This document shows positions 44,963-54,645 of a stretch of DNA of 64,000 nucleotides, piece after piece. The position numbers and the translations under genes are program-made. The notes beneath the pieces were generated by a model. The model saw only the letters and a program-made list of their open reading frames with translations, was not told where the DNA came from and ran no database searches. This stretch comes from GCA-2794515 sp033763335. Lineage in GTDB: Bacteria > Chloroflexota > Anaerolineae > Aggregatilineales > Phototrophicaceae. Location of the stretch: contig JANRKU010000054.1 of NCBI GenBank assembly GCA_033763335.1, positions 1 to 64,000 on the forward strand, written 5' to 3'. Within the stretch, counting starts at the first letter, position 1, and each line of letters starts with the position of its first letter.

Positions 44963-44990
44963 GTAAGGGCGCAACATGTTGCGCCCTTAC
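44963..44990. repeat. Family-1 palindrome, word GCGCAACATGTTGCGC
   Basis: GTAAGGG and CCCTTAC edges surround the word; all 28 bases are self-complementary. Note the AAGGG variant of the edge is matched by CCCTT on the other side. Confidence 0.9.
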
Positions 44991-45031
44991 ACACCCAACA
45001 AATGGAGAAATCTACCCAAATGGGGTTTCAA

Positions 45032-45706
45032 TTATTCTGGCTTAACCGCCACGACCCATGCTTGTTTGCCAAAAATGGGGAACACAATCGGCAGGCTCAA
45101 ATAGAGACGAATCAACAACGGGTGGCGGGGCATTTTGCTACGGGTGGTATAGGGCAAAAAGCGCGGGAGATTTTCGACTACATCCATATTGGTCAAAATA
45201 AGTGCCTCTTCCACAGAACGGTCTGTGAGGGGCAGGTAATGGTCAATAAAATCCCAATATGCCCCGTGCAAAAAGCGGATATTCGGTTGCATGATGAGCA
45301 ATTTCCCGCCCACTTTTAATACACGCCGAATATCTTTCAGGGTATCCATGAAGGCGGCTTTATCGGGCAGGTGTTCAAAGAAATTGCTCACGAACACCAC
45401 ATCCACGCTATTATCAGCGACACCTTGCATATCGTGGCTATAAGCAATCACGATTTCCACATCTTTATTGGCATAATTACGGACATCTTCGTTCAAATCC
45501 ACCGCAATTTTACGCCCCGCCTTGATGTGATTGATAAATTCACACCGTCCTGCCGCCAAATCCAACACCGTGGCATTTTGGGGGACATAGCGTTGCATCC
45601 AATATTGGCATAAAACTTGCCACATCTGCTCCCGTTGAACTTGTGCCTTATCATCAAAGCGGGTGCGATAAATTTTTTCAAGTTGTGAATTGTCTACAGT
45701 TTTCAT
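45032..45706 (-). CDS. Class I SAM-dependent methyltransferase
   Basis: A 224-residue methyltransferase. Motif I is VLDLAAGRCEFINHI (about 61-75), acidic loop end IAVDLNED, motif II VDVVFVSNFFEHL, and motif III VLKVGGKLLIMQPN. The His-Tyr-rich stretch DFIDHYLPLTDRSVEEAL follows. The substrate is unknown; such Methyltransf_11-type genes often lie in glycan or lipid loci. It starts four bases after the esterase stop, so the pair is co-transcribed. There is no signal or membrane segment. Confidence 0.9.
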   Translation of the reverse strand: MKTVDNSQLEKIYRTRFDDKAQVQREQMWQVLCQYWMQRYVPQNATVLDLAAGRCEFINHIKAGRKIAVDLNEDVRNYANKDVEIVIAYSHDMQGVADNSVDVVFVSNFFEHLPDKAAFMDTLKDIRRVLKVGGKLLIMQPNIRFLHGAYWDFIDHYLPLTDRSVEEALILTNMDVVENLPRFLPYTTRSKMPRHPLLIRLYLSLPIVFPIFGKQAWVVAVKPE

Positions 45707-45710
45707 TAAG

Positions 45711-46925
45711 CTACTTTCCCCAGAAATGTATGAGAATATCGTCTACTAAGCCACGCCAATTCCCCCATGAATGACCTTCAGCGACTTCGATGAGGGTATA
45801 GGGATAGGCTTTTTCGTCTAAAATGGTGGTGAAATCGGGAATATCATCGGCATCCCACAAGGGCGAGCCGTTGGTGATGATAAACGACAGAGCTAATCCA
45901 TCACTGGCTTCATACAACCCATAGAGGTCTTCGCTAATCCAAAATGCAGGAGATTGAATGGCAATATTGTTGAATACATCAGGATAATTCACCCCAATAT
46001 ATGCCGATGCCAACCCACCGAGCGATGTGCCAAGAATGGCGCGGTCTGATGCGTTTTGGGATGTCTTGAACACGCGGTCAATATTCATGACCAATTCTGT
46101 GGCAACAAATTGGGCAAAATCGGCATTTTCGATATATTCCGATTCACGGCGATTATTGGTATCGCGGTTAGGCTCACGGGGGTCAATAAATACCGCTATA
46201 ACGGGGTCAATCAAATTTTGGGCGATGAGGTTGTCTAGCACAATCACCATACTGCCCATATTATCATTTGCGTATTCGTGACCATCTAACACATAAATGG
46301 TCGGGAGCGCGTCTAAATCGGCGTAGCCAGCAGGCAAATACACCGAATAATTCACGGCATATCCTAATGCCTCACTTTGGAGACGATATGCCCCGCGTAC
46401 CCGCCCTTGTGGGACAGTTTCATCACGCACCACAAATGGCGATGACACATAATCAGTCATCCGCAATTCGCTATTTGCACCGAATCCCCCCATTTGTTGA
46501 TTGGGGTTGTTGGGGTCTAAAATCCACGTCCCGCCATTGAGGACAATTTTATAATCCAAACGTGCATCGCTGGGGAATTGGGCAAAAACCACCCATAAAT
46601 CGGTCTCACCGACTTTTTCGCCAACAAAATCATCGGATGATTCCCATCCTGTAAAATCACCGCGCCATTCGACCTTTTTGGTATTGGCATCACCCACATA
46701 TAAAAAGGCGACTTCATCACCCCTTACAAAGGGGATAGAAGCAGTTTCGGTCAGTTGCGCCCATAAATCGGCGACCATCGTTTGGGCTTCATCGGCGGGA
46801 GCAGTGGCAATTTGGTCTAAATAAGCAGAAAAACTTTCCATTGTAGCGAGGGGGTCATCTTGGGCAGATGCGAGGCTCACGATGAAAAGAAATGAACACA
46901 TGAGGATAAAGAGGCGTTTTTTCAA
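45711..46925 (-). CDS. Secreted esterase with E-set domain (enterochelin-esterase-like)
   Basis: A 404-residue exported hydrolase. A signal peptide (about 1-21, ending LASAQ) precedes an E-set/CBM48-like beta domain (about 63-165; WRGDFTGWES, DYKIVLNGGTWILDPN). An alpha/beta-hydrolase domain follows, with YVLDGHEYANDNMGS, nucleophile Ser in ILGTSLGGLASAYIG, and His in VAEGHSWGNWRGL. The arrangement matches Fes/IroE-like esterases, but many relatives cleave acetylated sugars or feruloyl esters, so the substrate is open. The start is TTG at 46923-46925 with AGGA nine bases before it. It forms an operon with the methyltransferase. Confidence 0.87.
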   Translation of the reverse strand: MKKRLFILMCSFLFIVSLASAQDDPLATMESFSAYLDQIATAPADEAQTMVADLWAQLTETASIPFVRGDEVAFLYVGDANTKKVEWRGDFTGWESSDDFVGEKVGETDLWVVFAQFPSDARLDYKIVLNGGTWILDPNNPNQQMGGFGANSELRMTDYVSSPFVVRDETVPQGRVRGAYRLQSEALGYAVNYSVYLPAGYADLDALPTIYVLDGHEYANDNMGSMVIVLDNLIAQNLIDPVIAVFIDPREPNRDTNNRRESEYIENADFAQFVATELVMNIDRVFKTSQNASDRAILGTSLGGLASAYIGVNYPDVFNNIAIQSPAFWISEDLYGLYEASDGLALSFIITNGSPLWDADDIPDFTTILDEKAYPYTLIEVAEGHSWGNWRGLVDDILIHFWGK

Positions 46926-46954
46926 TCAATAATTCCTTTGAACTGGGTATGGTC

Positions 46955-46993
46955 AAAAAGACAGACGAGAATTTTTGGGGAATTCTCATCTGT
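46955..46993 (-). terminator. Terminator of the OmpR-type regulator gene
   Basis: ACAGACGAGAATT and AATTCTCATCTGT form a 13-base stem with one mismatch. On the minus strand CTTTTTGACC follows. It lies 48 bases after the regulator stop. Confidence 0.72.
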
Positions 46994-47041
46994 GTTAGGG
47001 AATTATTGTGATGGGTTTTGATAAGTGCGTCAATAGGGGAA

Positions 47042-47728
47042 TCAGCGATTGGCAAACCGATAACCGACACCGCGTGAGGTGAGGATGTAATCTGGCTGAT
47101 TGGGATTGACTTCAATTTTTTGGCGTAAGTAGTGAATATAGAGCTTTAGGCTATCAATGGCATCACCATATTCTTCGCCCCATGCTTGTGTGACCAATTC
47201 ATTACGGGTAACAACACGCCCTGCGTTACGGACTAACACACCGAGCAGGTTAAATTCTTTCGGGGTGAGGTGACGCACTTCATTGCGGACATATACTTCA
47301 CGATTCATGAAGTTGATGCGGAAATCGCCATTATTAAACACCAGTTCATCGCTGATGCTCGGACGTGGTGAACGGCGTAAGTGTGCTTTGACCCGTGCGA
47401 CCAATTCATCATTATCATAAGGCTTGGTGATATAGTCATCTGCGCCAATTTCGAGTCCGCGTACCACATTTTTACCCTCGTCTAATGCTGTGAGGAAAAT
47501 AATCGGCACGTCAGACATTTCACGCAGACGCTTACAGACTTCCCATCCATCCATATCGGGCATCATGATATCGAGTAAAACAATATCGGGCTGAAACCGA
47601 TACGCCTTGCGTAAGCCTTCTTCTGCACGATAGGCTTTGATGACTTCGTAACCCTTGCGCTCTAATAATATCCCAATGAGTTGGACGGTAGTCTCTTCAT
47701 CGTCAATCACCAAAACTTTTTCTGACAT
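47042..47728 (-). CDS. OmpR/PhoB-family response regulator
   Basis: A 228-residue transcription regulator. The receiver (1-118) has DD9-10, Asp53 (IVLLDIMMPDMDGWEV), Thr in IIFLTALDE and Lys in DDYITKPYD. The winged helix (about 132-226) has LTPKEFNLLGVLVRNAGRVV and YIHYLRQKIEVNPNQPDYIL, ending in GVGYRF. The ATG at 47728 is preferred over upstream frames because GAGG lies seven bases before it. No kinase gene is adjacent. The divergent neighbour is the second C11 protease, whose promoter region it may control (inference). Confidence 0.93.
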   Translation of the reverse strand: MSEKVLVIDDEETTVQLIGILLERKGYEVIKAYRAEEGLRKAYRFQPDIVLLDIMMPDMDGWEVCKRLREMSDVPIIFLTALDEGKNVVRGLEIGADDYITKPYDNDELVARVKAHLRRSPRPSISDELVFNNGDFRINFMNREVYVRNEVRHLTPKEFNLLGVLVRNAGRVVTRNELVTQAWGEEYGDAIDSLKLYIHYLRQKIEVNPNQPDYILTSRGVGYRFANR

Positions 47729-47927
47729 AATTGTCCTCTCTTGCCAATTGGTGACAATTCTAACCTTGTCAAACATTGACGTTACAAATTTTTAACTCAT
47801 ATAAACAATTTATCACGATTTACCAATTTTGAGCAAGCAGTTGCACAATTTTTTTTATGGCTATAGGAGCAATGTACCCATTTATCAGCCGTCTATTGTC
47901 CTGGTTAAGCCAGTACACAGACAAAAT

Positions 47928-47956
47928 TTGATTCCCTTTATCTACCGCGTTATACT
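47928..47956 (+). promoter_or_regulatory. Promoter of the second C11 protease gene
   Basis: TTGATT (47928-47933) and TATACT (47951-47956) are 17 bases apart. The latter ends 36 bases before the ATG. Confidence 0.6.
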
Positions 47957-47992
47957 TTTTGCAAAATAAATATTTTTTGAAAGGTTATCGTC

Positions 47993-50900
47993 ATGTCTAC
48001 GTTTCGCCTATTAGTGTTGCAATGTCTTTTCTTTATCGCATTCACCGTCACATCAAGCGCACAAAGCAATTCCACCTTTAGCGGAACACTTGATGCAGAA
48101 AAAACTTTTTACGAATATCCCCTACTGATTGAACAAGATAATACGACCATTACCGCCGATGCGATTGCTACATCGGGCGACCTCGATACGATTCTATATT
48201 TATTGGATAGTGCGGGGAATGTGTTATCTCAGAATGATAACCGTGTGCGAGATGATTTGAATGCCTATATTCAATATCCATCGGCAGATGCGGGAGCATA
48301 TACCCTCATCCTCGCTCGGTATGATTTGGATGATGGCGAAACATCTGGCGATTTTTCGCTCACGATTACCACCGCTCCCACCATCACGGAATTACCCGCT
48401 TATGATATATCCCCACAAGCATTATCAGATGCAGGCTACCCCACCCAAGACCCAAAGCCATCTGCCGATTGGACAATTTTGGTCTATTATGGCGGTGATA
48501 ATAACCTTGAAGGGTCGCTCATTCACGACCTCAAGGAATTTGAATTGGCGGGTGGTGAAAGTGATAATGTTCGTATTGTCGCCTTTTTAGACCGTTCACC
48601 CGACCATTCAGATGAGAGTGGCAATTGGGCAACCGCCAAAATATACGAAGTAACCGAGAACTTAGATGCGAATAAACAAACGATTAACAGCCAAGAATTA
48701 GCCGATTTGGGAGAGGTTGATTCTGGAGATGGTCTCACACTCGCGCAATTTTTAACATGGGGCATCCGTCATTATCCCGCACAAAACTATGTCATCGCCT
48801 TTGGCAGTCATGGCGCAGGTTGGGCGGGTGTTATCACCGATGATACCGATAAAAGTATTATCACCCTACCCGAAATTGACCAAGCATTCAAGACGGTGCA
48901 AACTGAAATATCCCAGCCATTTGCATTGGTTATCAATGATGCTTGCTTGATGAGCAGTGTGGAATATTTAAGCGTCTTATCCCAATATGCCTTAGAAGCG
49001 TATGCTTCATCCGAAATTGTCGTAGACCCAGCCCTAAATATGACCGATTTCACCACTAACTTAAAAAATACTACACCAGATATGATTCTCATTGGTGAGG
49101 AATTGATAAATTATTATATTGATATAGATGCCATGTTGCGTCAGGGCGGAGAGGGCGTATATATGACCAACGCCATCACCAATTTGACCACTATGCCATC
49201 ACTACAAGAGGCACTTGATAATTTTGCCAACCTCATCTTAACTGACCCATTGCGCTATAGCCCCATCATCGGCGGGGCGCGAAATAATGCTTATACCTAC
49301 ACCGCATTCAGCAACAGTTCAACCCTGATTGATTTGGGGAGTTTCATGCGCTTGGTGATAACCTTATCCGATGATAATCGTCTGGTTGATAGCGCCCAAG
49401 CGGTCATCAATGCCTTACAAAATACGGTGCCATACGGCAATGGTGGCGAAAATGTGAGAAACGCTCGTATCTTGTATCAAAATATCTATTTCCCAAAAAA
49501 AGCAAAAGATTTTGATAACGACTATTTCGTCAATAGCCCACTCACCAGTTGGGGCGAAATGCTTCGCACTTATTACAACACCTTTACCCCAAAAGTCTGG
49601 GATGATGCGATTCTCTTTCATGCCCCCGCCGCACCTAATCTGAATATTATGTCCTATCATCCAGCGACTACCACTAGCATTATTGACCCCCTTTGGATTG
49701 AGATGGAAATTACTGGTCGCAATTTTGGACGTGCCTTCATGACCGTTGACCGTTTATTGCCAGATGGGACTTATGAACGTATTGCTAATAATCAGATTGA
49801 AAGTGTTGATAGAGACGAAATAGGAAATATTATTCGCGTAAATACATGGGTGGATGGCGTAGATTCGGGTATTAGTGACTGGAATGTGACGGGATACTCC
49901 CTCAGCGATACGAATCAAGAACGCTTTGTCTTGGTGGCAAATTCTGAAGACACCTTATCCATTGAAGGGCGGTATCGGACAAACCCCGATTCGGAGTGGT
50001 TTGATGTGAATGTCATCTTCCCCAACTTTACAGAAACAACTGTCAGCAGTGTCATTTCCAAAAATCCAGATTCAGGCTCATCAGGAGTTATCACCATTCC
50101 AGCAGGGTCTGAATTTCAGGTATATATGGCATTGGTATCAGATGATGGTCAAATCCAGTTGCTACCAGATGAGAGCATGACCTTCATTTGGCAAGAATCA
50201 AATGGGCTATCGCTCAGTGTTACCCCAGCCCCAAGTGGTGAGTATCAAGTCGGGTTTTTAGTTGAGACACTCAATGGGGAACAAACATGGGAGGCTGTGC
50301 CAATTACAGTCAATAATGATGGTTTAGACCCGCATTTGCGTGGGTTTACATCAATAGATGCAGGTTATACCATCACCTTAGATGAATCTTGGGCAAACGT
50401 ATTTCAAGATAATACCTTTAGATATAAAGAATTTCCTTCATTGGATGCAAATCAAGAAAGATTACGGATTTACTACCACGCACTCAGTTACGATTCTTAT
50501 TTTGGAGCCAATGCCATCACTGCACAAACCATGTTAGATACTTATGGGTATATATCCACTGCTCAAGAGACGATTACAGTCAATAATCAAGAGATAGAGA
50601 TTGTTACCTATAATGATGGTCGTTTCACAGTTGGGGTTGGAGCATATTATCCTGCCTTCAATGGGGGTGGGTTGTTTATCAGTGTGGAGAGTGAAAATGC
50701 AAATTCTGAGCCAAATACATTATTAAATCGCCTCACCCCCATTTTAGAAAGTCTACGGTTATTTAATTCGAATGATTATTTCGGCAATCGCACCAATGTT
50801 TGGCAAATCGGAGAATTTGGTGATGTAACCAGCGAAACACCCGGGGCGCGGTATCAGATACGCAAAGATTGGCTTCAAAATCAATATTGGGACAAGATGT

Positions 50901-52627
50901 GGTTGGTTAGTGTGCCAGATAGCGCCGAAAATCCCTACACATCTACCACATTCCACAAAATCGCTAAAGTAGATGCTGTGGATGCTGTCCATCTGCGTGA
51001 TGCCATTTTGACCGATGCGGTACAACCGAATAGCACCAATTTTACTATCACCGAGACACGGGTATATTATACCCAATTGATGACATGGCAGGTCGCATTA
51101 TATACCCTAGAACGCGATGATATCGCTATTATGGGGCGGGTTTATGCGATGGTGCGGGGTGATAATCAAAATTATGTAATATGGCAAGAAGCGCCTGCTG
51201 ATATTGCGCCTGATTTATTCACCAATACGTTTGAATTGATGGTAGATGCGTTTGTCCCAGCGAAGCCATTGCGAACCTACTCGCTCAGTGATTATGGATT
51301 CAAATTGTATTATCCACAAAATTTTGAATTTTTCACTGGAAATATTTTACCTGATGAAAATTCAACCATATTCACCCTCAACGCAACCAAAACACTCGAA
51401 TATTGGATTGATTTTTATCCCAATGTCATAACATTAGAAGAAGCCTTATCAGAATGGCAAGCATTTAGTGGGTATCCAATTGTTGAAGACCCTCAAAATG
51501 TGGTCTATAACGGCAAAGAGGGTTTACGCTTCCGCTTCCAATTTGAAAGCGAAAGAGGCTTATATGATGGATATGCCTTTATCACCCTCTCCGCAGATGA
51601 AACACATGCGATTGCATTTAACCCAATGTGGGTTAATGAGCCAGCCAACCTACCCTATTTTGAATGGCTCATGAACAACAATTATTATGGGGTAGATGTA
51701 GATGTCGAATCACCAACCGTAGATGAAAATGCGGTGGAATATCGTTCCAATTGGCGCATTGAAAAATATGATGAAATCGGCTTAGAAATGGGTGTTTTGG
51801 GCATGTGGAATACCCCTAGCATCTATCGTCAAGCATCGCTCAGAGAACCTTATCTCATCATCAATAGTCCAGAATATATCCCTGCACCAACGACCTTTTA
51901 TTTATATGTCATCTTGCTAGATGAATATGTTGACGAAATTCCGCTTCTCACTGACCCACAAGCAACGGATGTTATGATAGACGGGGTGACGGGCAAGCAA
52001 CTCATCGTACAATATGATGATGAATCGTGGTGTGCCTATATTTTCTTTACCAGCGAAAACGGCGTTACGTATGTGATAGAATTTTTTGGAGATACGCCTG
52101 AGCAAGTTACGGCGATGATAGATGAATTCGTCCCCACCGTAAGCACGTTTCCCGCAGATTTAGAGGCATTAAAATTGCTAATGAATTCCACAGAAGGGTA
52201 TATTCCCACCCCAATAACCGATTGGCGTGTCGAAAAACTTGATAAAATTGGTTTAGAATTTGGTGTTCAATCATCATGGGTTATTGAACCCATAAACGAG
52301 GTTTTTGGTCTGAATGAAGCATATTATCGCGCCTATAGTCCAGATAGCCTTCCAACCACCTTTCTTATCTATATCTCCGATACGATGGATTATGTATCAA
52401 TGGCAGAAAATTGGACAGAGGATTACAGCGACATCTCCATCGCGGGTGTCAATGGCAAGCGGTTTACGATAGATTGGGGCGATGGCACATGGAGTGATAT
52501 GGTGACATTCACTGGCGATAATGGGCTAACGTATCGCTTAGAATTTTGGGGATATAACCAAGATTTGGCGACAACCCTACTCAATGACCTTATCCCCCTC
52601 ATCTCGACTTATCCCATAGCTGAATAA
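47993..52627 (+). CDS. Large secreted clostripain-type (C11) peptidase, paralogue
   Basis: A 1,544-residue exported protein. It has a signal peptide (1-24, ending SSAQ) and a PPC-type domain (about 27-128, SGDLDTILYLL). The C11 core (about 158-545) has the predicted dyad His273 (FGSHGAGW) and Cys318 (INDACLMSS). A middle region of beta-rich PsbP-like segments (about 790-1240) follows. Two tandem ~130-residue repeats close the chain (about 1260-1400 and 1410-1544; WRIEKYDEIGLEMGV and WRVEKLDKIGLEFGV). Compared with the 995-6667 protein, the first 1,100 residues align in order but the tail is quite different. An AAGG site lies eight bases before the ATG. Confidence 0.88.
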   Translation: MSTFRLLVLQCLFFIAFTVTSSAQSNSTFSGTLDAEKTFYEYPLLIEQDNTTITADAIATSGDLDTILYLLDSAGNVLSQNDNRVRDDLNAYIQYPSADAGAYTLILARYDLDDGETSGDFSLTITTAPTITELPAYDISPQALSDAGYPTQDPKPSADWTILVYYGGDNNLEGSLIHDLKEFELAGGESDNVRIVAFLDRSPDHSDESGNWATAKIYEVTENLDANKQTINSQELADLGEVDSGDGLTLAQFLTWGIRHYPAQNYVIAFGSHGAGWAGVITDDTDKSIITLPEIDQAFKTVQTEISQPFALVINDACLMSSVEYLSVLSQYALEAYASSEIVVDPALNMTDFTTNLKNTTPDMILIGEELINYYIDIDAMLRQGGEGVYMTNAITNLTTMPSLQEALDNFANLILTDPLRYSPIIGGARNNAYTYTAFSNSSTLIDLGSFMRLVITLSDDNRLVDSAQAVINALQNTVPYGNGGENVRNARILYQNIYFPKKAKDFDNDYFVNSPLTSWGEMLRTYYNTFTPKVWDDAILFHAPAAPNLNIMSYHPATTTSIIDPLWIEMEITGRNFGRAFMTVDRLLPDGTYERIANNQIESVDRDEIGNIIRVNTWVDGVDSGISDWNVTGYSLSDTNQERFVLVANSEDTLSIEGRYRTNPDSEWFDVNVIFPNFTETTVSSVISKNPDSGSSGVITIPAGSEFQVYMALVSDDGQIQLLPDESMTFIWQESNGLSLSVTPAPSGEYQVGFLVETLNGEQTWEAVPITVNNDGLDPHLRGFTSIDAGYTITLDESWANVFQDNTFRYKEFPSLDANQERLRIYYHALSYDSYFGANAITAQTMLDTYGYISTAQETITVNNQEIEIVTYNDGRFTVGVGAYYPAFNGGGLFISVESENANSEPNTLLNRLTPILESLRLFNSNDYFGNRTNVWQIGEFGDVTSETPGARYQIRKDWLQNQYWDKMWLVSVPDSAENPYTSTTFHKIAKVDAVDAVHLRDAILTDAVQPNSTNFTITETRVYYTQLMTWQVALYTLERDDIAIMGRVYAMVRGDNQNYVIWQEAPADIAPDLFTNTFELMVDAFVPAKPLRTYSLSDYGFKLYYPQNFEFFTGNILPDENSTIFTLNATKTLEYWIDFYPNVITLEEALSEWQAFSGYPIVEDPQNVVYNGKEGLRFRFQFESERGLYDGYAFITLSADETHAIAFNPMWVNEPANLPYFEWLMNNNYYGVDVDVESPTVDENAVEYRSNWRIEKYDEIGLEMGVLGMWNTPSIYRQASLREPYLIINSPEYIPAPTTFYLYVILLDEYVDEIPLLTDPQATDVMIDGVTGKQLIVQYDDESWCAYIFFTSENGVTYVIEFFGDTPEQVTAMIDEFVPTVSTFPADLEALKLLMNSTEGYIPTPITDWRVEKLDKIGLEFGVQSSWVIEPINEVFGLNEAYYRAYSPDSLPTTFLIYISDTMDYVSMAENWTEDYSDISIAGVNGKRFTIDWGDGTWSDMVTFTGDNGLTYRLEFWGYNQDLATTLLNDLIPLISTYPIAE

Positions 52628-52632
52628 CGGAT

Positions 52633-52664
52633 AATGCAAGGCACATGGGGATGTGCCTTGCATT
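52633..52664 (+). terminator. Terminator of the second C11 protease gene
   Basis: AATGCAAGGCACAT-GGGG-ATGTGCCTTGCATT forms a perfect 14-base stem. It starts six bases after the stop and is followed by ATTTCAG. Confidence 0.75.
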
Positions 52665-52739
52665 ATTTCAGATTGTAGGCTTGTCTCTCATGGGCAAATT
52701 CGGGTAACATACAAGAGGAATAGGAGGCGCTGTAAACGC

Positions 52740-53708
52740 ATGGTAAAAGCACTAATTACAGGTGGGGCGGGGTTTGTTGGCAGTCATCTGGCAGAATATT
52801 TACTCGCACAGGGGCAACAAGTGGTAATCATTGATGATTTATCCACTGGGAAAATAAAAAATCTTGCCCAAATACAAAGTAACCCCAATCTGCAAATTGT
52901 GATAGAGGACATCCGCAACCCATTGGTATTAGACCGATTAGTGAGCGACTGTGACGTGATTTATCACTTGGCGGCGGTGTTGGGTGTGCAAAAAATCCTC
53001 AAAGAACCGATTCACACCATCGAAGTCAATATCGGCGGGACAGAAGCCATCCTCAAAGCCGCACGGCGCTATCGCAAAAAAGTGTTGATTGCCTCCACAT
53101 CCGAAGTGTATGGCAAAGGGACAAAATTCCCGTTTGCAGAAGAGGATGATTCGGTCATTGGCGCGACATCCAAAACCCGTTGGGCGTATGCCGCCACAAA
53201 AGCAGTTGATGAATTTTTGGCATTGGCGTATCATCAAGAAACAGACTTAGATGTGACCATTTTTCGGTTATTTAACACCGTTGGCGCACGTCAAACAGGG
53301 CAATATGGCATGGTACTCCCACGCTTTGTCGGATGGGCATTAAAAGGTGAGCCGTTGCAAGTGTATGGTGATGGCGCACAAACCCGTTGTTTTGGCAATG
53401 TGCGCGATATTGTAGATGCCATTTATAAATTATCAGAAGCACCAAATGCCATCGGTAATGTGTTTAATATCGGCAGTACCGAAGAAATTTCGATAAAAGG
53501 ATTGGCGGAGCGTGTGATAGCCCGCGCCAAGAGCAACTCGACCATTCACCTTATCCCGTATGACCAAGCATACGAAAAGGGATTTGAGGACTTTGTGCGC
53601 CGAGTGCCAAGTATTGATAAAATTATGCAGATGATTGAGTGGAAACCCACAACCCCACTTGATACTACTATTGACCAGATTATAGACTATATGCAGAAGG
53701 AAAAGTGA
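52740..53708 (+). CDS. NAD-dependent nucleotide-sugar epimerase/dehydratase
   Basis: A 322-residue extended SDR. Motif TGGAGFVGSHLAEYLL starts at residue 7. Asp in IIDDLSTG marks NAD preference. The catalytic Ser/Thr-Tyr-Lys is seen in IASTSEVYGKG and WAYAATKAVDE. NTVGARQTGQYGMVLPRFV and VYGDGAQTRCFGNVRDIVDA are typical of UDP-glucose 4-epimerase and UDP-glucuronate decarboxylase relatives. The exact sugar is undecided. The ATG at 52740 has GGAGG 12 bases upstream, slightly long. An open stretch upstream overlaps the terminator hairpin and is unlikely to be coding. The pentapeptide gene follows three bases after the stop. Confidence 0.88.
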   Translation: MVKALITGGAGFVGSHLAEYLLAQGQQVVIIDDLSTGKIKNLAQIQSNPNLQIVIEDIRNPLVLDRLVSDCDVIYHLAAVLGVQKILKEPIHTIEVNIGGTEAILKAARRYRKKVLIASTSEVYGKGTKFPFAEEDDSVIGATSKTRWAYAATKAVDEFLALAYHQETDLDVTIFRLFNTVGARQTGQYGMVLPRFVGWALKGEPLQVYGDGAQTRCFGNVRDIVDAIYKLSEAPNAIGNVFNIGSTEEISIKGLAERVIARAKSNSTIHLIPYDQAYEKGFEDFVRRVPSIDKIMQMIEWKPTTPLDTTIDQIIDYMQKEK

Positions 53709-53711
53709 ACC

Positions 53712-54158
53712 ATGGGCGAATTTACCCGTAAAGAAGTTATTATGCTCATCAACGGTGGCGACAAAATCCGTTTGGCAGGCGTAGATTTGAGCAATGAAAA
53801 TTTGGCACGGCTCGATTTTGAAGGCGCAAATTTGCGCGGGGCGATTTTTCAAGAAACGAATTTACAAGAAGGCATTTTGCGTGGCACAAACATGACTGGC
53901 GTGAATATGGTTGGCACAAAAGCCGCCTATGCCGATTTCGCCAATGCCACCCTCACAGGGGCAAATATGACACTCGCCAACTTGCAAGGCACACGCCTCA
54001 CAGGGGCAATTTTGAGCAATGTCAATTTGAATGGGGCAAATTTGCAAGGCGCAAACCTCAAGGGTGCAAAAGTGGATGGTGTCAAATTTGATGCTGGCAC
54101 AACCTGGCCCGATGGCAAAAAAGGCTCTGCGGGCGTGCCGAGTAGCTATACAGTATAA
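53712..54158 (+). CDS. Pentapeptide-repeat protein
   Basis: A 148-residue protein. After about 20 residues, tandem A(N/D)LxG-type pentapeptides run to about residue 122 (ARLDFEGANLRGAIF, GANMTLANLQGTRLTGA, NGANLQGANLKGAKV). They would fold into a right-handed quadrilateral beta-helix. It ends TWPDGKKGSAGVPSSYTV, with the TxWPxG motif often closing such proteins. Function is unknown: relatives range from DNA-mimic gyrase inhibitors to structural proteins. Positioned three bases after the epimerase stop with AAGGA ten bases before the ATG. Confidence 0.9.
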   Translation: MGEFTRKEVIMLINGGDKIRLAGVDLSNENLARLDFEGANLRGAIFQETNLQEGILRGTNMTGVNMVGTKAAYADFANATLTGANMTLANLQGTRLTGAILSNVNLNGANLQGANLKGAKVDGVKFDAGTTWPDGKKGSAGVPSSYTV

Positions 54159-54194
54159 AATCATCCCCTATCTCCCTTGTGGTTTGATAATAGG

Positions 54195-54223
54195 TGTAGG
54201 GACGGCATATATGCCGTCCCTAC
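54195..54223. repeat. Family-1 palindrome, word ACGGCATATATGCCGT
   Basis: TGTAGGG and CCCTAC edges surround the word. It lies between the pentapeptide and gatC genes. The same word recurs at 58028 and 61869. Confidence 0.9.
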
Positions 54224-54300
54224 GACCACATGCCGATGATTGAGGGATAGGGATATAACGGAACGCAATTTGTTTATTTTCCGTTTGAAAAAACATCGTG

Positions 54301-54306
54301 TATAAT
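54301..54306 (+). promoter_or_regulatory. Probable -10 box of the gatC operon
   Basis: TATAAT lies 39 bases before the GTG start; no good -35 box is seen at the standard distance. Confidence 0.5.
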
Positions 54307-54345
54307 AAAGACGCATGGATGCGACTTTTTTAGGAGCAACAAACT

Positions 54346-54636
54346 GTGGAATTATCACTAGATACAGTACGGGCAATTGCAGAACTCGCCAAACTTGATT
54401 TGACAGAAGACGAAATTACCCTCTATGCGGGGCAATTGTCGAATATTTTAGGCTATTTTGACCATCTTTCACAACTCGACACCTCTCATATAGACCCATT
54501 GGTGGGTGTTTTGCCCCTCACAACTGTGATGCGGGAAGATGTGATGAAAGCCGCCCTATCACCAGAAATCGCTCTTAGTAATGCACCGTCTGCCCAAGAC
54601 CAACAATTCCGCGTCAGTGCTGTATTGGATGAATAG
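54346..54636 (+). CDS. gatC: Aspartyl/glutamyl-tRNA(Asn/Gln) amidotransferase subunit C
   Basis: A 96-residue subunit of the GatCAB complex, which converts mischarged Glu-tRNA(Gln) or Asp-tRNA(Asn). Family motifs are VRAIAELAKLDLTEDE, QLSNILGYFDHLSQLDTS and PLTTVMREDVM. The C-terminal part (FRVSAVLDE) matches the usual FKVPRVLE end. The start is GTG with AGGAG nine bases upstream. gatA and gatB are not in the window, so the complex is encoded at separate sites. First in an operon with a regulator and pcm. Confidence 0.93.
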   Translation: MELSLDTVRAIAELAKLDLTEDEITLYAGQLSNILGYFDHLSQLDTSHIDPLVGVLPLTTVMREDVMKAALSPEIALSNAPSAQDQQFRVSAVLDE

Positions 54637-54645
54637 GGAAATATC

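Noticed and set aside
44963..44990. Family-1 palindromes as ordinary Rho-independent terminators
   Set aside because: Most copies have no U-run on either side, and some lie upstream of genes or inside a reading frame.
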